NCBI GenBank assembly: GCA_947471745.1 | Contig: CANJKZ010000108.1 | Location: 2,643,001-2,707,000, forward strand | DNA length: 64,000 bases | Direction of reading: 5' to 3' | From: Closterium sp. Naga37s-1 | Taxonomy: Eukaryota > Streptophyta > Zygnematophyceae > Desmidiales > Closteriaceae | Part shown: one piece after another, positions 33,396 through 44,223 of the stretch | Layout of the letters: every line of letters starts with the position of its first letter | How positions within the stretch are numbered: the first letter of the stretch is position 1 | The notes under the pieces: generated by a model | What the model was told of the DNA's origin: nothing | What the model saw: the letters and a program-made list of their open reading frames with translations, nothing else | Database searches by the model: none | Translations under genes and position numbers: made by a program

Positions 33396-35628
33396 CCGGC
33401 GACGGACGACGCCCGAGTCGACCGCCACGAAACAACACCTGCCCCGAGGCTAAAGGAGTACCCTTGTGTAGACCGATGCGTCTCCACGTCGTCGGCCCAC
33501 GACGAGTCCGAGTAACCTGTGAGTGTAACTAAATGCTTTCCTCCAAGGACAAGTCCCATGCCTGATGTACTCGCCACATACTTCGCCACCCTCTTAGCAG
33601 CGTACCAGTGGGAAGGTCAGTGTCTCCCAGGCGCAACAAAGCGCGCAAGGACGCTAAGAGGGTAAGCTAGGTCTGGGCGAGTACAGGTCATCAGGTACAT
33701 GAGACAACCCACCAGCTCAGGATATGGACCACTGGACTCAAATGACTCGTCCGAAGGTGGAGCCGTGAGCCCATGATCCACACCAAGAGGGGTGAGCTGT
33801 ACCTTGGAGAACGGGAAGCGAAACCGCGTGAGGATCTGCTCGACCATATGCGACTGAGTCAGCGTAATGGTGCGAGCTGCCCTGTCCCTGGTGATCTGCA
33901 GGCCAAGGTAGTGCTGCAGCTCACCAAGGTCAGTGCAAGTGTGTCTCCTCTGCAGTTCCTCCTTCACGGAGGCCAGCGCGCGTCGGTCGGGAGTGGTGAA
34001 CACCAGGTCGTTGACGTAGACCAGGACAAAGAACGGGGTCGAGCCACGGCGAACGAACACTGACGGGTCAGCAGACGACGGAAAGAAGTCAAGAGCTGCA
34101 AGGGTCGAGCGAAGTGTGTCGTGCCACTCACGTGGGGCCTGACGCAGGCCGTAGACTGGTCGACGCAGCTGCCACTGGGTCCCAGGTGGGAAAGAGCCAG
34201 TGAAGCCAGGCGGGCGACGCAGCCAGATCTGCTCGTGCAGGCTCCCCTGAAGGAACGCGGTGGAAAAGTCCAAGGAGTGCAACTCGTAGTCGCGCTGGGC
34301 TGCAATATGCAGCAACACCCGAAGAGTACTCATCTTCGGGGTGGGAGCAAAGGTCTGGAAGAAGTCCACCCCCTCTCGCTGACTGAAGCCTCTCGCAACA
34401 TAGCGCGCCTTGAACACAGGTGGTGATCCAGGCGGCCGCTTCACCTTGTAGAGCCATCGGCCACTGACGACATTCGTCCCAGGTGGTGGGACTGCGTCGA
34501 CGTAAGTGCCTGTGGACCTATAAGATGCCATCTCTGCCTCCTCAGCTGCTATCCAGTACGAAGCCCAGGGTCCCGAGACCGCCTCGGCGTGAGTGCGAGG
34601 GATCGGGATGTCAAGGGCGTCTGGATCCCCCTCAGGGGCAAGCAGCATGGCGCAGAGATGAGGAACAGCGGCCGCAAGGAAACCAAGCTCGAACTGCCTG
34701 TCCTCTAGGACCTCCAGGGGAAAGACAGGAGCACCCCCAGAGGACGGAGAACGAGCAGGGCCACTCACCAAGTGAGCGGCGTAGTCAAGGCGGTGGGAAG
34801 AGGCAAAGCCAGAGACAGTGGTAACAAGTGCTGAGACAGACGACAGAGGTGCAGTCGGGTGAGTGACCAACGCGGACAAAACACGGGAGACGACAGGACG
34901 GGAGGCACGGAGGTAGTCGGACAACGGGTCGTGAAGCACAGTGAGGGACGACTCAGGGGGCTGTGGAAGGACAGGAGGAGGTGGAACACGAGAGCGGAGA
35001 ACAAGGTGAAACGGACCGTCTGCACGGTAACGGGACCGACGGGGCTGTGGAGACACAGCACGACTGAGGGGAGGACGACGAGTCCACTGGGAGGAGGAAA
35101 GGGACTCAACAGGGGGAACAGGAGGGGACGGTAGGGGACCACGAACAAAGCGTGCAGGTGCTGGGTTGGGGAGGTCGCGTAGTCGCAGTCGCTGCTGCTC
35201 CGCCTCCTCTGGCGTCTGCTGCGACGGCACCGGCCCCTGCTGCTGCTCCTGTGGCTCCGCCTCTGCCCTCTCCTGCTGCGGCTGCAGCTGCACCCGCTGC
35301 TGCGACCGGGACTCCTGCGCTACCCTCTCCTGCTGCTGCCGTGACTCCTCCTCTACTCTCTCCTGCTGGGTCTGTAACTGCACCTGCTGCTGCAGGTGGG
35401 ACTCCTGCACTACCCTCTCCTGGTGCGGCCGTGACTGCTCCTCTACTCTCTCCTGCTGTGTCTGTAACTGCACCTGCTGCTGCGGGCGGGACTCCTGCTC
35501 TACCCTCTCCTGGTGCTGCCGTGACTCCTCCTCTACCCTCTCCTGCTGCGGCTGCAGCTGCACCCGCTGCTGCGACCGGGACTCCTGCGCTACCCTCTCG
35601 TGCTGCTGCTGTGACTCCTCCTCTACTC

Positions 35629-35672
<44 letters not shown>

Positions 35673-38056
35673 GCCCTCTCAAATCGCTCACGCTCCTCCC
35701 TCTCCAACCGGAGGAGACGCTGCTCACGGGTCAGGAAACGTACAGTGCGCGGTGTAGGCGCCACAGTGCCAGTGCCTCTAGCTCCAGCACCCCCAGAACC
35801 AGCACCTCCACCACCGACACCCCCGGGGCCTCCAGTACCTCCCGCAGGAACACCCCCAGGCTCCGCAGCAACCGGCCGCAGAGAAGAACGAGGAGGAAAC
35901 TGCGGGACGGACGGGAAGCCAGGGGGTGAGGCAGGGCGAGGCCGCCGACTCGAGGCTGCCGTGTCCTCCACAGGAGTGACCTCCACGCCCACAACCCCTG
36001 CACCCCCAGAGCCGACACCACCAGCTCCTGCAGCCCCAGTACCCTCACCCTCCGCAACTGCACCTCCCGCACCCCCAGACACGACAGGAACTGGACGCTG
36101 CGGGGGGGACGACTGCGGAGTGACGTGCGACACACCTGACGGGGCAGGACGCGAAGGGGGGGGGCTACCGGGGCGACTGGTGGGGGCTCAAGGGTGAGGA
36201 ACAGCGGGGGGGAAAAGACCTCAGTACCTCGGTGGGGGCGACTCCTGTAGTAACAGACAGACTCGTCGAACGTGACGTCCTGAGAGGCGAAGAACTGGTA
36301 GGTGACCGGGTCGTAGAACACCCAGCCAGAGGCGTCCAGAGGGAAGCCAAGAAAGACGCAGGCACGAGTGCGCGGAGACAACTTGTTCGCGCCAGGGGCG
36401 CGAACGTGAGCCAGAGAACCCCAGACACGGAAGTCAGCTGCTACGCCCGGAGAACCTGTCCAAAGGGAGACCGGCGTCACCCGTGGCCGTGCGTCACTGG
36501 GCCACAGGTTCAGCTGGTGCGCGGCGTAGCGGACTGCCTGAGGCCACAAGAACTGGGGGGCACCGGCATGGCACATGGAGGTCCGGGCAACCTCCATGAC
36601 CAGGCCGATGCGTCGCTCGGCTACCCCGTTCTGCTGCGGCGAGGCTGGTAGCGTGTAAGACTGGATAATCCCCCCGACCCTGACAGAACGTCTCCAGGCG
36701 AGTGGAAGAAAACTCACCACCACGGTCCGAGTGTAGGCGAAGCCCACATAGGCCCTGGGCGCCACCCCACGCTAGTAGCCACGGCTCGAGGACGGTAGGC
36801 ACGTCGGCCTTCCGTCGCAAAGGGAAAACTGTGGTGTAGCGGGAGTAGTCGTCCACCACAATCAGGAAGTAGCGCTCCTGACGTGGTCCAAGGACCGGGG
36901 AGGGGCCCCAGACGTCCAAGTGCAGGGTCTGGAAGGGAGCTGTGGTGGGGGGAAACGAGGAGGAGTGAGGGGCAGCGCGCTGCCGACCCTCGACGCAAGG
37001 AGTGCACAGCGGCGCAGGCGAGCGAGGAAGCGGGGCAAGCGACTCTGGGAGACCTGAGACCAGACGGTAACGTGCCATCCTACTGAGACATGGGAACGAC
37101 GGGTGACCTAGACGGTGGTGCCAGAGGACAGACGGGTGGGCGAGGGAGCGACAGTCGCACGGCACAGCAGCTACCTGACCTGACCTGACCTGGCCTGACC
37201 CAGTGCGGTGGGACCCTGTGTGTAGTGAGTACAGACCAGAGCCCGGCTCCCGGTGAAAAGTGGCCAGAGGGGCCCCAGTGGTACCGACTATGCAGGAGGC
37301 AACAGGCTCGTCCAGTGGGAAAGTGGTGACTACACCTAGGTCGTGGAGGTGACTGACACCCACCAGGTTCCTAGAGAACGAGGGGGTGTAGTAACCTGTA
37401 AGAAAACCTGAGGGAGCCGCCGGACACGGGAGAGTGGTGGTGCTGCGAGCAACTACAGGTCCCACAGAGGGGTCAGCCAAGGCGACAGTGACTGGAGTGC
37501 GCAGTGGTGTGAGGTCAGTACAGTCGCGAAAGAAACAGCTGGACGCTCCAGAGTCTAGGGTGAAGGAAAGGTGTGCAGTCTGTGAGGTCGCACCCGAACC
37601 AGCTACAAAGGCTGGTGCAGGACTAGTGGTAGCTGCAGCTCCTACACAAAGACCCTCAGAGGCGCCTGGACTGGAAACAACACACGCACCAAGACTGGAA
37701 ACACAGGTCTCTACTCGTGCAGCCGGGAACGGTCCTAGACCAGGCAGGTGGGACTCAACTGGTGCAGCAGTGCGCTGGCGAAGACGCGAGGGCCAGTGCG
37801 GTGTAATAGCGTGAGAACCAAAACGCTCACGGTGGAGGTCGTCGAGTCGACGGTAGCAGCTGGACGCAGAGTGGTCAGGACTCCAGCAGGTGGTGCCAGC
37901 ACCAGGGCCTGTCAGGGCCTGGTACCCGCAGGGGCCGACGTCTCGCCCACTGCTAGCTGAGCCACTGCTGGGGGCTCCACCCTGTGGACCCGCAGGTCCC
38001 CACTGCCAGGAGTGCTGCGGCTGGCCCTGCTGCTGTAGAACTCTGGTACATGCCAT
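33396..38056 (-). pseudogene. Element B': gag-less pol polyprotein, 5' and middle part
   Basis: On the minus strand it starts at ATG 38056 (MACTRVLQQQ), as in element B. In order: zinc knuckle near 37930-37855, protease DSGAS near 37550, integrase HHCC near 37115, D near 36920, D near 36735, E near 36620, Gly/Ala linker, polyGln/Glu linker (35670-35200), RT, and the first half of RNase H (33589-33401), where element C interrupts. Lesions: an extra G near 36670 (after CQGRG), one G missing from a G run near 36158 compared with B and Z, and TGA at 33617-33619 after VAPGRH, the same codon that is a stop in element C. The RT catalytic box reads YVND instead of YVDD near 34015, which would abolish polymerase activity. 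Confidence 0.92.
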
Positions 38057-39378
38057 GTGGGCCTAAGCTGCTGCTGGTTCTGCTGGGGGCAGTCTAAGCT
38101 GCTGCTGGTGCGCTGGCGGCAGCCTAAAGTGCTACTGGTGCACTGGGGGCAGCCTATGCTGCTGCTGGTTCTGCTGGGGGCAGCCTAAGCTGCTGCTGGT
38201 GCGCTGGCGGCAGCCTAAAGTGCTACTGGTGCGCTGGGGGCAGCCTATGCTGCTGCTGGTTCTGCTGGGGGCAGCCTAAGCTGCTGCTGGTGCGCTGGGG
38301 GCAGCCTGTGCTGCTTCTGGTTCTGCTGGGGGGCAGCCTCGGCTACAACTGGTTCTACACGGGGGCAGCCAATGCTGCTCCTGGTGCGCTGGCGGTAGCC
38401 TAAGCTGCTGCTGGTGCGCTGGGGGCAGCCTATGCTGCTGCTGGTTCGCTGGGGGCAGCCTATGCTGCTTCTGGCTCTGCTGGGGGCAGCCTACGCTGCT
38501 GCTGGTGCGCTGGGGGCAGCCTATGCTGCTGCTGGTGCTGCTGGCGGTAGCCTAAGCTGCTGCTGGTTCGCTGGGGGCAGCCTATGCTGCTTCTGGCTCT
38601 GCTGGGGGCAGCCTATGCTGCTGCTGGTGCTGGTGTAATCGGCTGGGGCTACTGGCGGCGGGTGTGGCAGCTCGTGAGGAGGCGGGTTTCAGGTGGGGAA
38701 GCTGTTAAGGCAGCGGGCTACGGGTGGGGAAGGTGAGGCGGCGGTCCTGTGCGGTTCTGTGCGGTTATGTGCAGTTCTGTGCGGTTCTGTGCGGTTCAAC
38801 GCGGTGGAGAGTACTGGGTGGGGCGGCTGAATCCGGGTGAGGTGCCTGGAACGGGTGGGGCGGCGGTTGTCAGGTCTGGGGCGGCGGTTTTCAGGTCCGG
38901 GGCGGCGGGTTTCCAGGTTCTGCGGCGGATTTCAGGTCTGTAATGGCGGGTTTTCAGGTCTGGGGGCGGTGAAGACGGTGGGCTGCACGTGCGCGCGGCT
39001 GCTGCTGCACGTGCGTGCGGTCGCGACGTACTATCGCGGAGCTGCGGGTGCGACTAAGGCTGCGCGCGCAGCTACGCGCGTTCGTCTGCTGCGCGCTAGA
39101 GGGCTGGGGGGCAACGCGCGGGGTAAAACGAGTGGGGCGCGGGGCAGAAAACCGAGTGACGCACGGCAAAAACGGGTGGGGCGCAGGGCAGAAACGGGTG
39201 ACGCGCGATGGCGACGGGGGGCGCGGCCTACTCGGGCTCTACGGGGCAGGGCGCTTCGGGCTACAGGTCGCTACGAGGCGCGCGGGTGGTGGGCCCATAG
39301 ACTATCGAGAGAAATTTCGCCTAGGGGAAAAAATCGCCTAGGGGAAAAATCGCCTAGGGGAAACCTAGCTCTATACTA
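38057..39378 (-). promoter_or_regulatory. Element B': leader and primer-binding site
   Basis: It mirrors the leader of element B. A long run of CAGCAGCATAGGCTGCC-type units (38070-38640, read on minus) sits where gag would be, followed by GACCTGAAAACC and CAGAACCGCAC-type repeats. The palindrome TGGGCCCA is at 39290-39297. The PBS next to the LTR (39367-39378) reads TAGTATAGAGC on the minus strand, one base off the B and C form. Confidence 0.78.
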
Positions 39379-39496
39379 TGTTACGATATGAATGAATTGA
39401 TAGAAAATGTGAAGTACAACCCTAGATAAATGTGAAGTAAGTAGAAATGTAACACCTAGACTAACCTAAACAACACATATAAAATATATGTTGACA
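39379..39496 (-). repeat. Element B': 5' LTR, 118 bp, internally rearranged
   Basis: It matches the other B' LTR at both ends, but near 39428-39434 a stretch of about twenty bases containing the TAGGGTTT motif is replaced by a short copy of the adjoining AATGTGA sequence, leaving it 13 bp shorter. This looks like a slippage or template-switch event. CCGGC at 39497-39501 is the target duplication. Confidence 0.9.
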
Positions 39497-41517
39497 CCGG
39501 CCGCCGACCCACGGCGAGGCCGCCGGCCGCCGACCCACGGCGAGGCCGCCGGCCGCCGACCAACGGCAAGGCCTCCGACCAACGGCAAGGCCGCCGGCCG
39601 CCGACCAACGGCAAGGCCGCCGGCCTTCGGCCAACGGCAAGGCCGCCGACCCACGGCAAGGCCGCCGGCCAACGGCAAGGCCGCCGGCCGCCGACCAACG
39701 GCAAGGCCGCCGACCAACGGCGAGGCCACCGGCCGCCGACCAACGGCGAGGCCGCCGACCGACGACCAACGGCGAGGCCGCCGGCCGCCGACCCACGGCA
39801 AGGCCGCCGGCCGCCGACCAACGGCAAGGCCGCCGGTCGCCGGCCGCCGACCCACGGCAAGGCCGCCGGCCGCCGACCCACGGCAAGGCCGCCGGCCGCC
39901 GACCCACGGCAAGGCCGCCGGTCGCCGGCCGCCGACCAACAGCGAGGCCACCGGCCGCCGACCAACGGCAAGGCCTCCGACCAACGGCAAGGCCGCCGGC
40001 CGCCGGCCGCCGACCAACGGCAAGATCGCCGGCCGCCGACCAAGGCAAGGCCGCCGGCCGCCGACCAACGGCAAGGCCGCCGGCCGCCGACCAACGGCAA
40101 GGCCGCCGTCCAACGGCAAGGCCGCCGGCCGCCGGCCGCCGACCAACGGCAAGGCCGCCGACCAACGGCAAGGCCGCCGGCCGCCGACCAACGGCAAGGC
40201 CGCCGGCCGCCGACCCACGGCAAGGCCGCCGACCAACGGCGAGGCCGCCGGCCGCCGGCCAACGGCGAGGCCGCCGGCCGCCGGCCCACGGCGAGGCCGC
40301 CGGCCGCCGGCCCACGGCGAGGCCGCCGGCCGCCGGCCCACGGCGAGGCCGCCGGCCGCCGGCCGCCGGCCCACGGCGAGGCCGCCGGCCGCCGGCCCAC
40401 GGCGAGGCCGCCGGCCGCCGGCCCACGGCGAGGCCGCCGGCCGCCGGCCCACGGCGAGGCCGCCGGCCGCCGACCAACGGCGAGGCCGCCGGCCGCCGAC
40501 CAAGGGCGAGGCCGCCGGCCGCCGACCAAGGGCGAGGCCGCCGGCCGCCGACCAAGGGCGAGGCCGCCGGCCGACGACCAACGGCGAGGCCGCCGGCCGA
40601 CGACCAACGGCGAGGCCGCCGGCCGCCGACAAACGGCAAGGCCGCCGGCCGCCGGCCAACGGCAAGGCCGCCGGCCAACGGCAAGGCCGCCGTCCAACGG
40701 CAAGTCCGCCGGCCATCGGCCGCCGACCAACGGCAAGGCCGCCGGCCGACGACCCACGGCAAGGCCGCCGGCCGCCGACCCACGGCAAGGCCGCCGGCCG
40801 TCGGCCGCCGACCCACGGCAAGGCCGCCGGCCGCGGACCAAGGCAAGGCCGCCGGCCGCCGGCCAACGGCAAGGCCGCCGTCCAACGGCAAGGCCGCCGG
40901 CCGCCGGCCAACGGCAAGGCCGCCGGCCGCCGGCCGCCGACCAACGGCAAGGCCGCCGGCCGCCGACCAGCGGCAAGGCCGCCGGCCGCCGACCCACGGC
41001 AAGGCCGCCGGCCGACGACCCACGGCAAGGCCGCCGGCCGCCGACCCACGGCAAGGCCGCCGGCCGCCGGTCGCCGGCCACCGACCAACGGCAAGGCCGC
41101 CGACCGCCGACCAACGGCGAGGCCACCGGCCGCCGACCAACGGCGAGGCCGCCGACAGACGACCAACGGCAAGGCCGCCGGCCGCCGACCCACGGCAAGG
41201 CCGCCGGCCGCCGACCAACGGCAAGGCCGCCGGCCGCCGACCAACGGCGAGGCCACCGGCCGCCGACCAACGGCAAGACCTCTGACCAACGGCAAGGCCG
41301 CCGGCCGCCGGCCGCCGACCAACGGCAAGGCCGCCGGCCGCCGACCAAGGCAAGGCCGCCGGCCGGCGACCAACGGCAAGGCCGCCGGCCGACGACCAAC
41401 GGCAAGGCCGCCGACCAACGGCAAGGCCGTCGACCAACGGCAAGGCCGCCGGCCGCCGGCCGCCGACCAACGGCAAGGCCGCCGGCAGCCTGTCGCCGAC
41501 CAACGGCAAGGCCGCCG
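39497..41517. repeat. GC-rich minisatellite, block 4
   Basis: Last block of the array, with the same heptamer-plus-dodecamer units. A cluster of GCCCACGGCGAG subtypes lies at about 40220-40620 and CCAACGGCAAG subtypes elsewhere. It is bounded left by the B' LTR with its CCGGC duplication and right by the orphan F LTR. Confidence 0.95.
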
Positions 41518-41665
41518 TGTCAAACTATTATTCTATAGTTTGTGTAGTTCTAGTCTAGGTGTTCTCCCTTGTGTTATTTTGTACTTGCACTAGGGTTAGG
41601 TTTTGCATTATTCTTGTTTGTATTTTCTGTTTTAGTCAATTCATTCAGCAGTTGTTACTTTGACA
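41518..41665 (+). repeat. Orphan 5' LTR of element F, 148 bp
   Basis: It begins TGTCAAAC and ends TTTGACA, follows directly on the minisatellite, and is followed by a PBS. It contains CACTAGGGTTAGG. No second copy is present, so F is a 5' remnant and no target duplication can be tested. Confidence 0.85.
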
Positions 41666-41957
41666 TGGTATAGAGCGATAAGATCCTATGGGCCCACCGC
41701 CCCGTACCCTGACCTAGACCGTAGCGCCTAGTCACCCGTAGCGCCCTCCCCGTCAATCCCGTCAGCCCGCTAGCCCCGCCCGTCACCCGTCACGACCTAG
41801 AACGGCCCTCGAGGGCCCGCAAGATCGCGCTAGGAAGGGACCCCCGCGGGTCCCCTAACGTCACGACCTAGAACGGCCCCCGCGGGCCCGCCAGATCGCG
41901 CTAGGGAGGGACCAACGCGGGTCCCCCTGCGTCACGACCTAAAACGGCCCCCGCGGG
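41666..41957 (+). promoter_or_regulatory. Element F: primer-binding site and leader repeats
   Basis: PBS TGGTATAGAGCG at 41666-41677. TGGGCCCA lies at 41689-41696, 11 nt downstream. About two and a half copies of an 80-bp repeat follow (41781-41957), each starting GTCACGACCTA and containing palindromic CCGCGGG and GATCGCGC blocks. The leader ends where a minus-strand copia fragment begins. Confidence 0.7.
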
Positions 41958-42335
41958 CACGTCACATCGCGCGGGTTCGACCAGCTCCCAAGTTCCCATG
42001 CCGATTAGGCTGTGGATCTCTTCCTCCATGGCGGCCTTCACTGCCTTGCCCTTCCAGCTCGCCAACGCCTCCTTCACCGTCATCGTCGCGATGTCCCAAC
42101 GGTGCTCGGGGTCGGCGTCCATGTCAGGGTCGAGCTCCGGCAGGTCTTCATCCTCCTCGGCGTCATCGTACAGCAGGTCGTCGTCGACCTCGTCGTACGC
42201 CGTGGTGAAAGCAGCCGGTACGAAGAAATCCGGTGGCCTCCGAAGTCGGCCAGTGCGCCGTGGTCCATGCTGAACCTCCTCGACGTCCTCTCCATCGTCA
42301 CTGGCGTCGCTGCCCTCAGCGTCATGGTGCCCTCA
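41958..42335 (-). pseudogene. Fragment of a second copia lineage: integrase-RT linker and RT N-terminus
   Basis: On the minus strand one frame reads an acidic linker (RRTGRLRRPPDFFVPAAF, then DDDLLYDDAEEDEDLPELD) followed by a typical copia RT entry (ALASWKGKAVKAAMEEEIHSL then MGTWELVEPARC). The other copia elements here have a different, Pro/Ser-rich linker, so this is a separate lineage. It is cut on both sides: on the left by the F leader, and on the right by a family-B fragment near 42335, with GTC at the joint. Confidence 0.75.
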
Positions 42336-43196
42336 GCGTCAAGGCGGTGGGAAGAGGCAAAGCCAGCGACAGTGGTAACAAGTGCCGAAACAGACGACAG
42401 GGGTGCAGTCGGGTGAGTGACCAACGCGGACAAAACACGGGAGATGACAGGACGGGAGGCACGGAGGTAGTCGGACAACGGGTCGTGAAGCACAGTGAAG
42501 GACGACTCAGGGGGCTGTGGAAGGACAGGAGGAGGTGGAACACGAGAGCGAAGAACAAGGTGGAACGGACCGTCTGCCGGTAACGGGACCGACGACGCTC
42601 TGGGGACACAGCACGACTGAGGGGAGAACGACGAGTCCACTGGGACGAGGAAAGGGACTCAACAGGGGGAACAGGAGGGGACGGTAGGGGACCACGAACA
42701 AAGCGTGCAGGTGCTGGGTCGGGGAGGTCGCGTAGTCGCAGTCGCTGCTGCTCCGCCTCCTCGGGCGTCTGCTGCGACGGCACCGGCCCCTGCTGCTGCT
42801 CCTGTGGCTCCGCCTCTACCCTCTCCTGCTGCGACTGCAGCTGCACCCGCTGCTGCGACCGGGACTCCTGCGCTACCCTCTCCTGCTGCGGCCGTGACTC
42901 CTCCTGTACTCTCTCCTGCTGGGTCTGTAACTGCACCTGCTGCTGCGGGCGGGGCTCCTGCTCTACCCTCTCCTGGTGCGGCCGTGACTCCTCCTGTACT
43001 CTCTCCTGCTGGGTCTGTAACTGCACCTGCTGCTGCGGGCGTGACTCCTGCTCTACCCTCTCCTGGTGCGGTCGTGACTCCTCCTCTACCCTCTCCTGCT
43101 GCGGCTGCAGCTGCACCCGCTGCTGCGACCGGGACTCCTGCGCTACCCTCTCGTGCTGCTGCTGTGACTCCTCCTCTACTCTCTCCTGCTGTTGTA

Positions 43197-43271
<75 letters not shown>

Positions 43272-44150
43272 CCTGCTCCTGCTGCTGCTGTTGCAGCTGC
43301 TGTGCCCTCTCAAACCGCTCACGCTCCACCCTAAACCCTAAACCGGAGGAGATGCTGCTCACGGGTCAGGAAACGTACAGTGCGCGGTGTAGGCGCCACA
43401 GTGCCAGTGCCTCCAGCTCCAGCACCCCCAGAACCAGCACCTCCACTAGCGACACCCCCAGGGCCTCCAGTACCTCCCGTAGGATCACCCCCAGGCTCCG
43501 CAGCAACCGGCCGCAGAGGAGAACGAGGAGGGAACTGCGGGACGGCCGGGAAGCCGGGGGGTGACGCGGGGCGAGGCCGCCGACTCGAGGCTGCCGTGTC
43601 CTACACGGGAGTGACCTCCACGCCCACACCCACTGCACCCCCTGAACCAACACCACGAGCTCCTGCAGCCCCAGCACCCTCACCCTCCGCAACTGCACCT
43701 CCCGCACCCCCAGACACGACAGGGACTGGACGCTGCAGGGGGGACGACTGCGGAGTGACGTGCGACACACCTGACGGGGCAGGACGCGAAGCGGGGGGGG
43801 CTACCGGGGCGACTGGGGGGGGCTCAAGGGTGAGGAACAGCGGGGGGGGGAAAGACCTCAGTACCTCGGTGGGGACGACTCCTGTAGTAACAGACAGACT
43901 CGTCGAACGTGACGTCCTGAGAAGCGAAGAACCCGCAGGTGACCGGGTCGTAGAACACGCAGCCGGAGGCGTCCAAAGGGAAGCCAAGAAAGACGCAGGC
44001 ACGAGTGCGCGGAGACAACTTGTTCGCGCCAGGGGCGCGAACGTGAGCCAGAGAACCCCAGACACGGAAGTCAGCTGCTACGCCCTGTAAACCTGACCAG
44101 AGAGAGACCAGCGTCACCCGTGGCCGTGCGTCACTGGGCCACAGGTTGTC
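42336..44150 (-). pseudogene. Family-B copia fragment: integrase C-terminus to linker before RT
   Basis: On the minus strand it begins at NLWPSDARPRVT (44150) in the C-terminal integrase, runs through FLGFPLDASG and FDESVCYYRSRP, the Gly/Ala linker and a long polyGln/Glu linker (43310-42770), and ends at SSHRLD (42340) before the RT. Lesions include an altered G run near 43840, a TTTAGGG insertion near 43335, and one base lost in CGTTACCGGCAGACGG near 42578. Both ends are abrupt: the left end meets another lineage, the right end meets the leader of element H. Confidence 0.85.
43329..43342 (+). repeat. Interstitial telomere-like motif, two CCCTAAA units
   Basis: Two CCCTAAA units in a row replace about 13 bases of the family-B coding sequence. 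The intact relative reads CTCCTCCCTCTCCAACCGG at this place (for example 35693-35711). CCCTAAA is the plant-type telomere unit. Two units are too few to be a telomere. Confidence 0.7.
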
Positions 44151-44223
44151 CAGGACTCAGCACAGTGGCAACGGCCTGCATGTGCATACACCGGGATTCG
44201 AACCCGAGACCGCTCTGATACCA
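44151..44223 (-). promoter_or_regulatory. Element H: primer-binding site and start of leader
   Basis: The plus-strand GCTCTGATACCA at 44212-44223 is the complement of the PBS TGGTATCAGAGC, directly next to the H LTR, so H lies on the minus strand. The leader then reads GGTCTCGGGTTCGAATCCCGG, with a perfect B-box-like GGTTCGAATCC (44194-44204). It joins the family-B fragment at about 44150. Confidence 0.75.

Larger units (their letters stand above)
25129..39496 (-). mobile_element. Element B': minus-strand family-B copia element, split by element C
   Basis: On the minus strand its 3' LTR is 25129-25259 and its 5' LTR 39379-39496, with CCGGC target duplications at 25124-25128 and 39497-39501. 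Element C (25839-33395) and its TSD copy interrupt the RNase H region; without them B' is about 6.8 kb, like element B. It lacks gag in the same way as B. The frame carries two frameshifts, a TGA, and an RT active-site change (YVDD to YVND), so it cannot make active RT. Confidence 0.93.
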
